A stretch of 64,000 bases of DNA, from assembly GCF_026167665.1 (NCBI RefSeq), contig NZ_CP098740.1, positions 1,426,001 to 1,490,000 of the forward strand. The letters are read 5' to 3'. The notes under the pieces were generated by a model, which worked only from the letters and a program-made list of their open reading frames with translations, did no database searches and was not told where the DNA came from. This document shows positions 36,688 through 45,920 of this stretch, in pieces. The translations under genes were made by a program, and so were the position numbers. Source of the DNA: Streptomyces drozdowiczii (GTDB lineage Bacteria > Actinomycetota > Actinomycetes > Streptomycetales > Streptomycetaceae). Position 1 is the stretch's first letter. Each line of letters starts with the position of its first letter.

Positions 36688-39048
36688 GTGAAAATCAATC
36701 GCCGCCTCGTCCTGCTGGTCACCGCTCCCCTCACCGTCGCGGTCACGTTCTCGGCCCTGGCCCTCGCACCCGCCACCAACCAGGCACTCCAGGCGAACCG
36801 GCTGGCCGACATGGTCGACGTCGCCGCCGGCGCAGCCGATTTAACTCACCAGCTGCAACGTGAGCGCGCCGCGGCCACCGCACTGGTCTCCGATCAGGGG
36901 GACTCGTCCGCCTTCCAGGCGAGCTCCGACGCGACCGACAAGAGCATCGCCTCCTTCAAGAGCCGCACCGGCGGTCTCTCCGAGGTGCCCGGAAGCGCCC
37001 AGGAGGCGCTGGACCGCATCGACCGCTTCATCGACGAACTCCCCGCCCTGCGGGCCCAGGTGCGCTCGGGCAGCACCACCATCTCCGCGCTCGCCTTCGG
37101 CTACCGGATCGTGATCGCGGACCTCAACGGCTACCGCGACGGCATCGCGCAGGCCGACGGTGTCGACGCCGACATCGCCGACCGCATCCGCGCGGCCGCC
37201 GCGCTCTCCGAGGCCGCCGAGCACACCGCGCAGCAGCAGATCACCGTCATGAGGGCGCAGGCCGCCGGTGGTTTCACCGCGGCCTCCCAGCGCACCTTCG
37301 ACGCGAGCCGGCTCGGCTACACCGAGTCGACGGGCGTGATGTTCAGCCTCGGCCCGAGCGAGTGGCGGTCCTGGCTGGAGCGCACCCTGTCCGGCCCGAA
37401 GGCCCTGGAGTCCCGCAAGCTGGAGGACCGGATCGGCCGCACGGACACCAGCAAGCCGATCGGCGTCACCCCGAAGGAGTGGCAGAAGGCGTCCGACGAC
37501 CGGCAGACCCTGCTGCACCAGGTCGAGGGGCGGATCGACGACTCGGTCGCCGCCACCGTCGACGCGGAGCGCACCAGGCTGCTGTGGACCGCCGGCGCCG
37601 AGGTCGCCCTCGTGCTGCTGACCCTCGTCGGGGTCGTCCTCGTCGCCGTCCGCCTCGGCCGGGTCATGATCCGCCGGCTGCGCGACCTGCGCAACGCCGC
37701 GCACGAGGTGGCCCACACCCGGCTGCCCGCCGTCATGAGCGAGCTGTCCCAGCCCGGCGCGCTCAGCGGGTCCACGCCCGAGCAGGTCGCCGAACGCACC
37801 GGCAACCCCGTCGAGACCACGAGCGGGGACGAGATCGGTGAGGTCGGCGAGGCGTTCAACGCCGTCCACCACGAGGCCGTGCGCCTCGCGGCCGAACAGG
37901 CCCGGGTGCACGAGCAGTTCGCCGAGACCCTGGTCCGGGTCGCCCGCCGGGGCGCCCAGCTGACCAGCGTCATGGTGTCCGAGCTGGACACGGTGCAGCG
38001 CGACGAGGCCGACCCGGAGCGCATGAAGACGCTCTTCGCGCTGGACCACCTCGCGATCCGCATGGAGCGCAACACCAACAACCTCCTGGTGCTGGGCGGT
38101 TACGGCAACGCCCGGGTGCGCTCCGCCGACATCGGCTGCTCCACCGTCATCGTGGCGGCGGCCCAGCAGATCGAGCGCTTCGACCGGGTGTCCCTCGGCG
38201 CGATCGAGGCCGGCATCGGCATCGCCGCCCGCGCCGTGCACGACGTCGCGCACATCCTGGCGGAACTCCTCGACAACGCCACGCGCTTCTCCCCGCCCGA
38301 CGCCCAGGTCGGGGTCGCCGTCTGGCGGCTCTGGGACCGGGCCGTCGTCCAGATCGTGGACGAGGGCGTGGGCATCTCGGCGGACCGCCGCGCCGTGCTC
38401 AACGCCGGTCTGCGCGAGCCGAAGGCGGGCATCGGGGACGTGCGGTCCATGGGTCTGCACGTCGTGGCGCGCCTCGCCGCCCGGCACGGCATCGTTGTCG
38501 AGCTGCGCGACTCCTCGGGCCCCGGCACCATCGCCGAGGTCACCCTCCCCAAGGAGGTGCTGGCCGAGGTGTCCGAGGAACCGACCCCGCCCACGGAGAA
38601 CGGCTTCGAGTCGCCCCGTACGGTCGTCACCCGCCGGAAGCAGGACACCGTACGCGGACGGGTCGGCCGCCCGGTCGGCGCGGGCGTCGGCGCCCGCGCG
38701 GGCGCCCCGGGCACGCGCGAGGAGCACGAGGCCCCGGCCCGTACCGAGGCCGCCGACGCACCCGCCCCGCACCCCGTGCACGACGAGCCGGCCTCGCGCA
38801 TCGCGGGCGTCAGCGCCTCCGGGCTCCCGGTCCGCAAGCGCACCGCGCCCCAGCAGTGGCCCGCACGGGAGAAGCGGGCCGGTACCGAACAGCGGTCCGG
38901 CGCCGGTGCGCCGCGGCCGACCCCCCGCCGCCGGGACTCCCGGCAGGTATCCGACGTCCTGGCGGCCTACGCCCAGGGCATCAGCCGGAGCACGAACCCC
39001 CGCGGGCGTCCCGCCAACAATGACGACACCGAACGGACCAAGAAATGA
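36688..39048 (+). CDS. NIT-domain sensor histidine kinase-like ATPase (contains the only TTA codon)
   Basis: A 786-residue membrane sensor ATPase. It has an N-terminal helix (residues 6-28), then a nitrate/nitrite-sensing-type (NIT) extracellular domain (about 40-290) and a second helix (LLWTAGAEVALVLLTLVGVVLVAV, about 292-315). A HAMP-like region and a HATPase_c domain with LAELLDNATRFSPP (about 525) and DEGVGISADRRAVL follow, and the protein ends in a long Arg/Pro-rich tail. Architecture equals CvnA of conservons. The start is GTG 36688. Codon 52 is TTA (36841-36843), so translation should depend on bldA tRNA. Its stop overlaps the roadblock gene (ATGA). Confidence 0.92.
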   Translation: MKINRRLVLLVTAPLTVAVTFSALALAPATNQALQANRLADMVDVAAGAADLTHQLQRERAAATALVSDQGDSSAFQASSDATDKSIASFKSRTGGLSEVPGSAQEALDRIDRFIDELPALRAQVRSGSTTISALAFGYRIVIADLNGYRDGIAQADGVDADIADRIRAAAALSEAAEHTAQQQITVMRAQAAGGFTAASQRTFDASRLGYTESTGVMFSLGPSEWRSWLERTLSGPKALESRKLEDRIGRTDTSKPIGVTPKEWQKASDDRQTLLHQVEGRIDDSVAATVDAERTRLLWTAGAEVALVLLTLVGVVLVAVRLGRVMIRRLRDLRNAAHEVAHTRLPAVMSELSQPGALSGSTPEQVAERTGNPVETTSGDEIGEVGEAFNAVHHEAVRLAAEQARVHEQFAETLVRVARRGAQLTSVMVSELDTVQRDEADPERMKTLFALDHLAIRMERNTNNLLVLGGYGNARVRSADIGCSTVIVAAAQQIERFDRVSLGAIEAGIGIAARAVHDVAHILAELLDNATRFSPPDAQVGVAVWRLWDRAVVQIVDEGVGISADRRAVLNAGLREPKAGIGDVRSMGLHVVARLAARHGIVVELRDSSGPGTIAEVTLPKEVLAEVSEEPTPPTENGFESPRTVVTRRKQDTVRGRVGRPVGAGVGARAGAPGTREEHEAPARTEAADAPAPHPVHDEPASRIAGVSASGLPVRKRTAPQQWPAREKRAGTEQRSGAGAPRPTPRRRDSRQVSDVLAAYAQGISRSTNPRGRPANNDDTERTKK

Positions 39049-39448
39049 CCTCACCCACCGACCTGAGCTGGATCCTGAGCGACTTCGCCGGACGCATCCC
39101 GGAAGTCACCCAGGCGATAGCCGTGTCCGTGGACGGACTCGCGCTCGCGTACACCGGCGTGGAGCGCGACGACGCCGACCGGCTGGCCGCCATCGCCTCC
39201 GGCGTCGTGAACCTGCTGTCCGCGGCCGCGCAGCTCACCGAAACCGACCCGGTGGAGCACAGCCTCACCGCGATGGAGGGCGGCTACATGTTCTCCATGG
39301 CCGTCTCCAGCGGCGCCTCGCTCCTGGTCATGACCACCAGGGACGCGGACATCGGCGAGGTCAGCTACATGATGTCCGAGCTGATCAACCAGGTCGGCGA
39401 CTCGCTGTCCCCCAGGTCCGTTCCCCGCACACCTCCCCCACACGCTGA
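39045..39448 (+). CDS. Roadblock/LC7 protein (frameshift near its C-terminus)
   Basis: A roadblock/LC7 protein of about 134 residues, clear from TDLSWILSDFAGRIPEVTQA through SLTAMEGGYMFSMAVSSGASLLVM to MMSELINQVGDSLSP. In the given sequence the frame then runs on without a stop to 40565, overlapping the next gene out of frame. Adding one C to the C5 run at 39409-39413 yields SPQVRSPHTSPTR and a stop at 39446-39448, a normal family length. I therefore annotate the short form. It is coupled to the NIT sensor by an ATGA overlap. No DUF742 or GTPase gene follows, unlike a full conservon. Confidence 0.8.
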
Positions 39449-39531
39449 CCCGGCCGTCCCCCCGGTCGTACCGACCCGTCCGCGGAGCCGACTCCGCGGT
39501 CGGGTCACACCGTTGCCCAACCACTCCCCCG

Positions 39532-40752
39532 ATGAGAGCACTCATGTTCTTCGACATACCCCGCCGCGCCCGCCACCGCAGATTCGTCCGGCCGGTCGGC
39601 GCCGCCGCCCTCGCCCTCGGCCTGGCCGCCGTCACCGGATGCAGCAGCGACAGCGGCTCCGGCGACAAGACCGTCAAGGTGGGCCTGGTCGCCTCGCTCT
39701 CCGGCACCTACAAGCCGGTCGGCACCGACCTGCGCGACGGCTTCGACCTGTATCTGAAGACGCACGACAACAAGCTGGGCGGGTACAAGGTCGATCTCAT
39801 CGTGGCCGACGAGGGCGACGGTCCGCCGACCGCCGTCCCGGCCGCCACCAAGCTGGTCAAGAAGGACAAGGTCGACGTGCTGACCGGCCTGGTCAGCGGT
39901 GGCTCGGTCAACGCGGTGCTGCCGCTGGTCGGCCAGGCGAAGATCCCCTTCCTCGGCTCCAACGCCCGTCCCGAGGTCAAGGACCCCGAGTACGTGTGGA
40001 CGACGAGCTTCATGTCCGACGAGCCGGGCAAGGCCATCGCCCCGTACGTCAAGGAGAAGGTGGACGGCCCGGTCTACGCGATCGGACCGGACTACCAGGG
40101 CGGCTACGACGAACTGCGCGGTTTCACCGACGAGTTCAAGCGCATCGGCGGCAAGCTCGCCAACCCCGACGGCAAGACCAAGTGGACGCCGTTCCCGAAG
40201 ACGACCAACTTCATGCCGTACTTCGCGGAGATCGCCAAGACCGACGCCAAGGCGGTCTACTGCTTCTACGCCGGCAAGGCCGCGATCGACTTCGCCAAGC
40301 AGTACGCGCAGTCCGACGTCGCCGACCTGCCGCTCTACACCGCCTTCGTCACCGAGGGCAGCGTGCTCCAGGCCGAGGGCCAGGCCGCCAAGGGCATCTA
40401 CTCCGTCCTGAACTACGCGCCGGACCTCGACAACGCGGCCAACCGCAAGTTCGCCGCCGACTGGACCGCCGAGCACGACACCCAGCCGACCACGTACGCG
40501 ATGTCGTCCTACGACGCCGCGGCCGTGCTCGACAAGGCCATCGCGGACGCCGCGAAGAAGGGTGACGTGACGCCGCAGACGATCAACAAGGCGATCGCGA
40601 GCCTGGGCCAGATCGACAGCCCGCGCGGCAACTGGGAGTTCAGCGAGAAGGCGCACGCCCCGGTGCAGACGTGGTACCTGCGCCAGGTGCGCCCGGACGG
40701 CAACCAGCTGTCCAACGTCATGGTCCAGGACCTGGCGACCCTCGGCGGCTGA
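39532..40752 (+). CDS. Branched-chain-amino-acid-type ABC transporter binding lipoprotein
   Basis: A 406-residue periplasmic-binding (type 1, LivJ/Peripla_BP_6) lipoprotein. The signal region has RRARHRR, a hydrophobic core and lipobox VTGC with Cys near 30. The mature domain begins KVGLVASLSGTYKPVGTDLRDGFDLYL. It should deliver an amino acid, amide or related ligand to the downstream permease. The start is ATG 39532; ATG 39544 (MFFDIPRRARHRR) is equally possible. It lies one base before the permease and 83 bases after the roadblock gene. The ligand is not identifiable. Confidence 0.92.
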   Translation: MRALMFFDIPRRARHRRFVRPVGAAALALGLAAVTGCSSDSGSGDKTVKVGLVASLSGTYKPVGTDLRDGFDLYLKTHDNKLGGYKVDLIVADEGDGPPTAVPAATKLVKKDKVDVLTGLVSGGSVNAVLPLVGQAKIPFLGSNARPEVKDPEYVWTTSFMSDEPGKAIAPYVKEKVDGPVYAIGPDYQGGYDELRGFTDEFKRIGGKLANPDGKTKWTPFPKTTNFMPYFAEIAKTDAKAVYCFYAGKAAIDFAKQYAQSDVADLPLYTAFVTEGSVLQAEGQAAKGIYSVLNYAPDLDNAANRKFAADWTAEHDTQPTTYAMSSYDAAAVLDKAIADAAKKGDVTPQTINKAIASLGQIDSPRGNWEFSEKAHAPVQTWYLRQVRPDGNQLSNVMVQDLATLGG

Positions 40753-40753
40753 C

Positions 40754-42724
40754 ATGGATCTGCTCGATGCCCACCTCGTGCCGGCGGTGGACGGCGTGGC
40801 CTACGGGCTGCTGCTGTTCGTGGTCGCCGCCGGCCTGAGTCTCGCGTTCGGCACGGCCGGCGTACTGAACCTCTCGCACGGCATGCTGTACGCGATCGGC
40901 GCCTACACCGGCGCCGAGCTGAGCGACGGAACGTGGGGCGGCCTCGTCCTCGGGCTCGCGGCCGGAACGGCGGCCGCGGCCCTCGCCGGGGCGGGGCTCT
41001 CCGCCGCCACGGTTCCGCTCGCCCGGCGTGGGCATCTCGCGCAGGCCCTGCTGACGTTCGGGATCGCCCTCGTCGGCGGGGACCTGCTGATCCAGTTCTT
41101 CGGCGCCGACGAGCTGCCGGTGCGCGTCCCCGGCGCGCTCGACTCCTCGGTCCACCTGCTGGGCCACCGCTATCCCGCGTACCGGCTCTGCTTCATCGCC
41201 ATGGCCGTCGCCCTGGCGGCCTTCGGTACGTGGGTGCTCACCCGGACCCGGGTGGGCGCGGCGGTACGCGCGTCGGCGGACGACCCCCAGATGCTCGCCG
41301 CCACCGGCCACAACCCCCGCGCCGTGCACACCGGGGTGCTCGCCGCGGCGGGCGCGCTGGCCGGTGCGGCGGGCGTGCTCGGGGCGCCGATCATCGGCCC
41401 CGGACCCGGCACCTCCGAGAACGTGCTGATGCTGTCCCTCGTGGTCGTCGTCCTCGGCGGGCTCCGCTCGCTGTGGGCGACGTTCGCGGCGGCGGTCGCC
41501 GTGGGCGAGGTCCAGACCCTGGGCGTCTCGGTCCTGCCGGACCTGGCGCCGTACCTGCTGTTCGCCGCGATGGCGGCGGTCCTGGTGTTCCGCTCCCGCT
41601 TCACGGAGCCGGAGGCGCACGAGGAGCGCGGCCCGTCCTCCGACCCGGTCTCCCGGCTGCGCCGGCTCCTCGCCGCCCGCTGGGAGAACCGGCCGCGCGC
41701 GGCGGCGGCGCCCGCTCCGGCGGCCTCCGGGCGGCTCGGTTCCCGGCTGCACGGGGCCGGATGGCGTCAGGCCGTCCCGCTGCTCGTGCTGCTCGTCGTC
41801 CTCTTCGCGCTGCCGGGGGTGCTCGACTCGTACAGCCTCTCGCTCGCCGGGTCCGCCCTGGCGCTCGGGCTGCTCGCCGTCAGCGTCACCGTGCTGACCG
41901 GGTACGCCGGTCTGCCCACGCTCGGGCAGACCGCCCCGTTCGCCGTGGGCGCGTACGCCACCGCCAATCTGGCCGACGCCGGGTGGACGGTGGGCCCGGT
42001 CCAGATCGTCCTGTCGGCGCTCGCGGCGGCCGTGTTCTCGGCGGTGACCGGGCCCGCGGTCATCCGCGCCCGGGGCACGACCGTGCTGATGATCACCCTG
42101 GCGGTGGGCGAGCTGACCAGTGCGGTGATCAACCAGGTCAAGTCCGTCACCGGCGGCGCCGACGGGCTGGTCGGCTTCCCGGCCACCCGGGCGCTGTGGG
42201 GCGGCGAGGGCATGACCGAGGAGCGCGAGCTGTACGTGTACGCGGCGGTCGTCGCGGTCGTCGCCGTCGCCCTCACCCTGCTGGTGCTGCGCTCCCCGGC
42301 CGGCAAGCTGCTGACCGGGACCCGGGGCGCCGAGGCGCGGATGCGCGCGTCCGGACACCCGGTGGGGCGCTATCTCCTGGTGGCCCACGTCTGCGCGGGC
42401 GCGCTGGCCGGGGTGGGCGGCTCGCTGATGGTGACCGTGCAGCAGTACCTCTCCCCCGCCGACGTGGGCTTCGAGATCGCCGCGTTCGCGCTGCTCGCGG
42501 TCGTCATCGGCGGTACGACCTCGGTCATCGGCGCCCTGCTCGGCGCCGGGCTGATCGTGTTCACCCGGGACTGGGTCGCCGGCTCCTGGCCCGGCCACGG
42601 GCCGTTGCTGCTCGGGGCGTTGTTCATCGCCGCCGTGTATCTGCTGCCGCGCGGCCTGGCCGGGCTGCGCACCGTCGTCGGCCGCCCCGTGCCCGCCGCC
42701 CCCTCCGGGAAGGTCTCTCCATGA
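40754..42724 (+). CDS. Fused LivH-LivM branched-chain-type ABC permease
   Basis: A 656-residue membrane protein joining two BPD_transp_2 permeases. The LivH-like half is about residues 1-285 (GLSLAFGTAGVLNLSHGMLYAIGAY), followed by a charged linker of about 50 residues. The LivM-like half (about 340-640) has VTVLTGYAGLPTLGQTAPFAVGAY and the coupling loop KLLTGTRGAEARMRASG. In most bacteria these are separate genes. A fusion fixes the heterodimer in one chain. Its stop overlaps the ATPase start (ATGA). Confidence 0.92.
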   Translation: MDLLDAHLVPAVDGVAYGLLLFVVAAGLSLAFGTAGVLNLSHGMLYAIGAYTGAELSDGTWGGLVLGLAAGTAAAALAGAGLSAATVPLARRGHLAQALLTFGIALVGGDLLIQFFGADELPVRVPGALDSSVHLLGHRYPAYRLCFIAMAVALAAFGTWVLTRTRVGAAVRASADDPQMLAATGHNPRAVHTGVLAAAGALAGAAGVLGAPIIGPGPGTSENVLMLSLVVVVLGGLRSLWATFAAAVAVGEVQTLGVSVLPDLAPYLLFAAMAAVLVFRSRFTEPEAHEERGPSSDPVSRLRRLLAARWENRPRAAAAPAPAASGRLGSRLHGAGWRQAVPLLVLLVVLFALPGVLDSYSLSLAGSALALGLLAVSVTVLTGYAGLPTLGQTAPFAVGAYATANLADAGWTVGPVQIVLSALAAAVFSAVTGPAVIRARGTTVLMITLAVGELTSAVINQVKSVTGGADGLVGFPATRALWGGEGMTEERELYVYAAVVAVVAVALTLLVLRSPAGKLLTGTRGAEARMRASGHPVGRYLLVAHVCAGALAGVGGSLMVTVQQYLSPADVGFEIAAFALLAVVIGGTTSVIGALLGAGLIVFTRDWVAGSWPGHGPLLLGALFIAAVYLLPRGLAGLRTVVGRPVPAAPSGKVSP

Positions 42725-43526
42725 CACCCGCACCCGAAGCCGTGGAGCCGGTCCCCGTGCTGGACCTCGACCACCTCACCCGCAGGTACGGCAGCCTCAC
42801 CGCCGTGGACGACGTCGCGCTGCGGCTGCCCCGGGCGCCCGGCACGCCGTCATCGGGCCCAACGGCGCCGGCAAGACGACCCTGCTCAATCTCATCGCCG
42901 GCACCGACCGGCCCGACCGGGGCACGATCGCGCTGAACGGGGCGGACGTCACCCGGGCGTCCACCGCGAAGCGCAGCCGGCTGGGCATCGCGCGCAGCTT
43001 CCAGCAGCCGTCCGTCATCAGCGAGTTGACCGTCCTGGACAACATCGTGCTGGCCGGATGGGCGCACCACCCGAAGCGCCGGGGCGCCTGGCGCAGCCCG
43101 TCCCGCTACCGGCTGCACACCGAGTCGGCGGGGCGGCACCTGGAGACGGTCGGCCTCGCGCACCTGGCGCACCGCCCCGCCTCGGAGCTCTCGCACGGGC
43201 AGCGCCGCATGCTGGACCTGGCCGCGGCCCTGGCGGGCGACCCCCGGCTGCTGCTCCTGGACGAGCCGGCGGCCGGGCTGACCGACGGCGACATCGGCCG
43301 GCTGCTCGCCATCCTCGGGGCGCTGCCCGAGAGCGTGGCGGTCGTGCTGGTCGAGCACCACGTCGAGGTGGTCGCCCAGGTCGCCACGTCGGTGACCGTG
43401 CTGGCGGCCGGGCGGGTGCTGGTGACCGGGCCGACAGCGGAGGCGCTCGCCCACCCGGAGGTCCGCGACGCGTACCAGAACACGGTGCCGGAGCTCGTCA
43501 CCGGCAGCCCCGAAGCGAGAGGATGA
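42721..43526 (+). CDS. LivG-type ABC ATP-binding protein (single frameshift near 42834)
   Basis: Two frames combine into a LivG-like ATPase of about 268 residues. ATG 42721 encodes VLDLDHLTRRYGSLTAVDDVA in frame one. From about 42834 the second frame continues with Walker A GPNGAGKTT, Q-loop FQQP, signature LSHGQRRML and Walker B LLLLDEPAAGL to TGA 43526. Restoring one G in the GGG at 42833-42835 gives LPRGARHAVIGPNGAGKTT. The signature LSHGQ is a normal LivG variant. An alternative downstream start at 43026 would lack Walker A and be non-functional. Confidence 0.88.
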
Positions 43527-43536
43527 CCGACCCCCG

Positions 43537-44265
43537 ATGCTCGAACTCACGGGCCTGACCGCGGGCTACCACGGCGGCACGGTCCTCCACGGCCTCGACC
43601 TGGCGGTGCCCGCCGGCACGGTGCACGCCGTCGTCGGCCACAACGGCGCGGGCAAGACGACGCTCGTCCACACCGTCGCCGGTCTGATGCGCCCGGACGC
43701 GGGCACGGTACGGCTGGACGGCCGGGACGTCACGGGGCAGCCCGCGCACCGGATCGCCCGCGCCGGGGTCGGTCTCGTACCGCAGGGGCGCCGGGTGTTC
43801 GCCAACCTCAGCGTCGCCGAGCACCTGCGGCTCTCGTACCGTCCGCCGCGCCGGGGCGACGCCTCGCGGCCGAGTGTGTGGACGCCCGAGCGGGTCCTCG
43901 ATCTGCTGCCGAGGCTGGGCGAGCGCCGGGGGAACCGGGGCACGGACCTGTCGGGCGGGGAGCAGCAGATGCTGGCCCTGGCCCGGGCGCTGCTCGGTTC
44001 GCCGAGCGTGCTGCTCCTCGACGAGCCGACGGAGGGCCTGGCCCCGGCCCTGGTCCGCCAGGTGCACGACCTGGTGACGACGCTGGCCGCCGAGGGCATC
44101 GCCGTACTCCTGGTGTCGCCGAGCCCGGCGACGGCGGCCGGGTGCGCGGACACGCTGACGGTCCTGACGTCGGGCCGGGTGGCGCTGCGGCTGGACGGGG
44201 CGGAGGCCCGCAAGGACCCGACGGCCCTGCACGCGGCGCTGGAACTCGCGCCCGCGGCGTCCTGA
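43537..44265 (+). CDS. LivF-type ABC ATP-binding protein
   Basis: A 242-residue LivF-like ATPase. Walker A is GHNGAGKTT (about 37-45), Q-loop is LVPQGRRVF, signature is LSGGEQQML and Walker B is VLLLDEPTEGLAP with catalytic Glu. The D-loop and the SPSPATAAGCAD segment (replacing the usual VEQN) are somewhat divergent. It completes the importer (binding protein, fused permease, LivG, LivF) and lies ten bases after LivG. A hairpin follows its stop. Confidence 0.92.
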   Translation: MLELTGLTAGYHGGTVLHGLDLAVPAGTVHAVVGHNGAGKTTLVHTVAGLMRPDAGTVRLDGRDVTGQPAHRIARAGVGLVPQGRRVFANLSVAEHLRLSYRPPRRGDASRPSVWTPERVLDLLPRLGERRGNRGTDLSGGEQQMLALARALLGSPSVLLLDEPTEGLAPALVRQVHDLVTTLAAEGIAVLLVSPSPATAAGCADTLTVLTSGRVALRLDGAEARKDPTALHAALELAPAAS

Positions 44266-44268
44266 CGG

Positions 44269-44299
44269 GCGCGAGGGGGCGGTGACGGCCCCCTCGCGC
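44269..44299. terminator. Hairpin terminator between LivF and the flavin monooxygenase
   Basis: A perfect 12-bp stem (44269-44280 with 44288-44299) and a GGTGACG loop, located between convergent stop codons. Confidence 0.75.
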
Positions 44300-44307
44300 T
44301 CCCGGGG

Positions 44308-45525
44308 TTACCTCACCTTCAGGCTGTGGCCGCCGAAGCCGCTGCTGCGGTCGGAGCCGCTGTTCTGGTCCTGCCACCAGGCGTCGAACTCGGGCTGGTG
44401 CATGGCCGACCAGTCCGGGGTGTTCTCCACCTGGGTGCTGCCCATGCGGCGGGCGAGGGCGACCATGGCGGAGCCGACCGCGCCGCGCCCGGCGTCGTAA
44501 CGCTCCAGCACGTCCTTCCAGCTGTCCCCGGCGATCCAGGCGGCCTCCAGGGCGGTCGCGTCCTGGAGCGCCTTCACGCTGCCGGCGCCGACGTGCGGGC
44601 GGGCGACGCTGGCGGCGTCGCCGACGAGCGCCATCCGGCCCGACGTGTAGTGCGGGACGACCAGGTCGTAGATGGGCTGGATGAAGGTGGTCCCGGCGGG
44701 CGTGCCGAGCACCTTGTCCGCCCAGAACGGCGGGAAGTGGTCGGCGACCAGGGCGCGCAGCCAGTCGGTCAGCTCGGAGTTGAGGCGGCCGGGCGGGAGC
44801 GAGGTGGGGGTGCGCAGGTCCGGGTGGAGGCCGTCGGTCTGCGGGGGCGTGGTGTAGAGCACCCAGTTGAGGCGGTGGCCGCCGGTGCCGTCCGGGATGC
44901 GGTAGATCATGCAGTGGCCGCCGGGGAAGACGATGTTGTGGGCGTCGAGCCCGTCCGACGGCAGCCCCTCGACGTCCTCGGAGGCGCCGCGCCAGCCGAT
45001 GTAGCCGGCGTACTCGGGGCTGATGCCGGGGAACATGGCCTCGCGGACCACGGAGCGGTAGCCGTCGGCGCCGATGACCAGGTCGAACCGCTCCTGGTGG
45101 CCGTCGGCGAGCCGCAGCGCCACCCCGTCGTCGGCCGGCTCCACGGCGGTGACGACGGCGCCGGAGCGGTAGTCGACGCCCTCGGGGACCCGGCTGCGCA
45201 GCTCGCTCCAGAGCGAGCCCCAGTTGTAGGCGCGGAACGGGAACGGCTGCTGCCCGAAGCCCCGGCCGTGCGGCGCGTCTCCGTCCCGTACGCTCCACAC
45301 CCGCCGGGTCAGCGGCGCCCAGGGCATCTCGGGGGCCACGTATCCGGCCTCTCTCAGCTCCTCGTAGCGGTCGCTCTGGAGGGCGATTCCGACGCCCCGG
45401 TCCCGGAGTTCGGCGTCGGCGCGCTCGAAGACGGTGACGCGGTCCGCTCCGGCGCGCGACGCGGCCAGGGCCGTGGCACACCCCGCTATGCTCCCGCCGA
45501 CCACGGCGATGCTGCCTCCACGCAT
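44308..45525 (-). CDS. FAD-dependent monooxygenase (group A hydroxylase)
   Basis: A 405-residue flavin hydroxylase of the PHBH/dihydroxypyridine-hydroxylase class. The dinucleotide-binding start is IAVVGGSIAGCATALAASRAG (one Gly of GxGxxG replaced by Ser), the DG-type segment is DLVIGADGYRSVVREAMFPG (about 155), and the FAD ribityl motif is ALVGDAASVARPHVGAG (about 299). It probably hydroxylates a small aromatic or heterocycle with NAD(P)H and oxygen. The start is ATG 45525 with GGAGAG upstream. A longer frame to 45807 lacks support. It is divergent from conservon 2. Confidence 0.9.
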   Translation of the reverse strand: MRGGSIAVVGGSIAGCATALAASRAGADRVTVFERADAELRDRGVGIALQSDRYEELREAGYVAPEMPWAPLTRRVWSVRDGDAPHGRGFGQQPFPFRAYNWGSLWSELRSRVPEGVDYRSGAVVTAVEPADDGVALRLADGHQERFDLVIGADGYRSVVREAMFPGISPEYAGYIGWRGASEDVEGLPSDGLDAHNIVFPGGHCMIYRIPDGTGGHRLNWVLYTTPPQTDGLHPDLRTPTSLPPGRLNSELTDWLRALVADHFPPFWADKVLGTPAGTTFIQPIYDLVVPHYTSGRMALVGDAASVARPHVGAGSVKALQDATALEAAWIAGDSWKDVLERYDAGRGAVGSAMVALARRMGSTQVENTPDWSAMHQPEFDAWWQDQNSGSDRSSGFGGHSLKVR

Positions 45526-45920
45526 GACTGGCTCTCCACTCACTTGATGTCCCGGCCGTCCGCCCGGCGGCTCTCCCGCCGGGGCGCCGGGGCGGTATGA
45601 CGCTTGCTCGGGCGCTGGCCGGCCGCGCCTTCGCGGTCGCGGCCCGCACCGAATCCTAGCGAGGGGCGTGCGGCGCGTGAGCGGCCAGGTGCTTGTGGTT
45701 TTCAGCCACCGATACATCGTCAACAGTCGTCCGGTGTGCGGACCTTGGTCATTTCTGATTAGTGTTCTGTCATGTCCCCCTCGCCGGTGAACTGCTCGAC
45801 CCCCCACCCGGCGGCCGGCTTCGGCAGCGGGTTGACCGGCTGCGGCGGACCGTGGCCCGGCCTGCCCGCCGGTGCCCGCGCGGCCGGCGGAACCGTCCCC
45901 CTGATTTCCGCGAGGACCCC
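45526..45920. other. Divergent promoter region before conservon 2
   Basis: A 395-base region between the flavin monooxygenase and the conservon 2 sensor ATPase. The middle part (about 45690-45770) is AT-richer and contains TTGGTC with a TGTCAT at a 17-base distance (about 45745-45775), a possible plus-strand promoter. An in-frame upstream ATG at 45762 would extend the sensor by 53 arginine/proline-rich residues and is not preferred. No other gene is seen. Confidence 0.5.

Noticed and set aside
36392..36691. 99-codon frame before the NIT sensor
   Set aside because: No Streptomyces codon bias, no ribosome-binding site, and it overlaps the sensor start.
39045..40565. 506-residue version of the roadblock protein
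   Set aside because: The extension is Arg/Pro-rich and overlaps the binding-lipoprotein gene out of frame. A single missing C explains the lost stop.
45762..45920. N-terminal extension of the conservon 2 sensor from ATG 45762
   Set aside because: It adds an Arg/Pro-rich segment before the membrane helix; ATG 45921 has a ribosome-binding site and matches the topology of conservon 1 CvnA.
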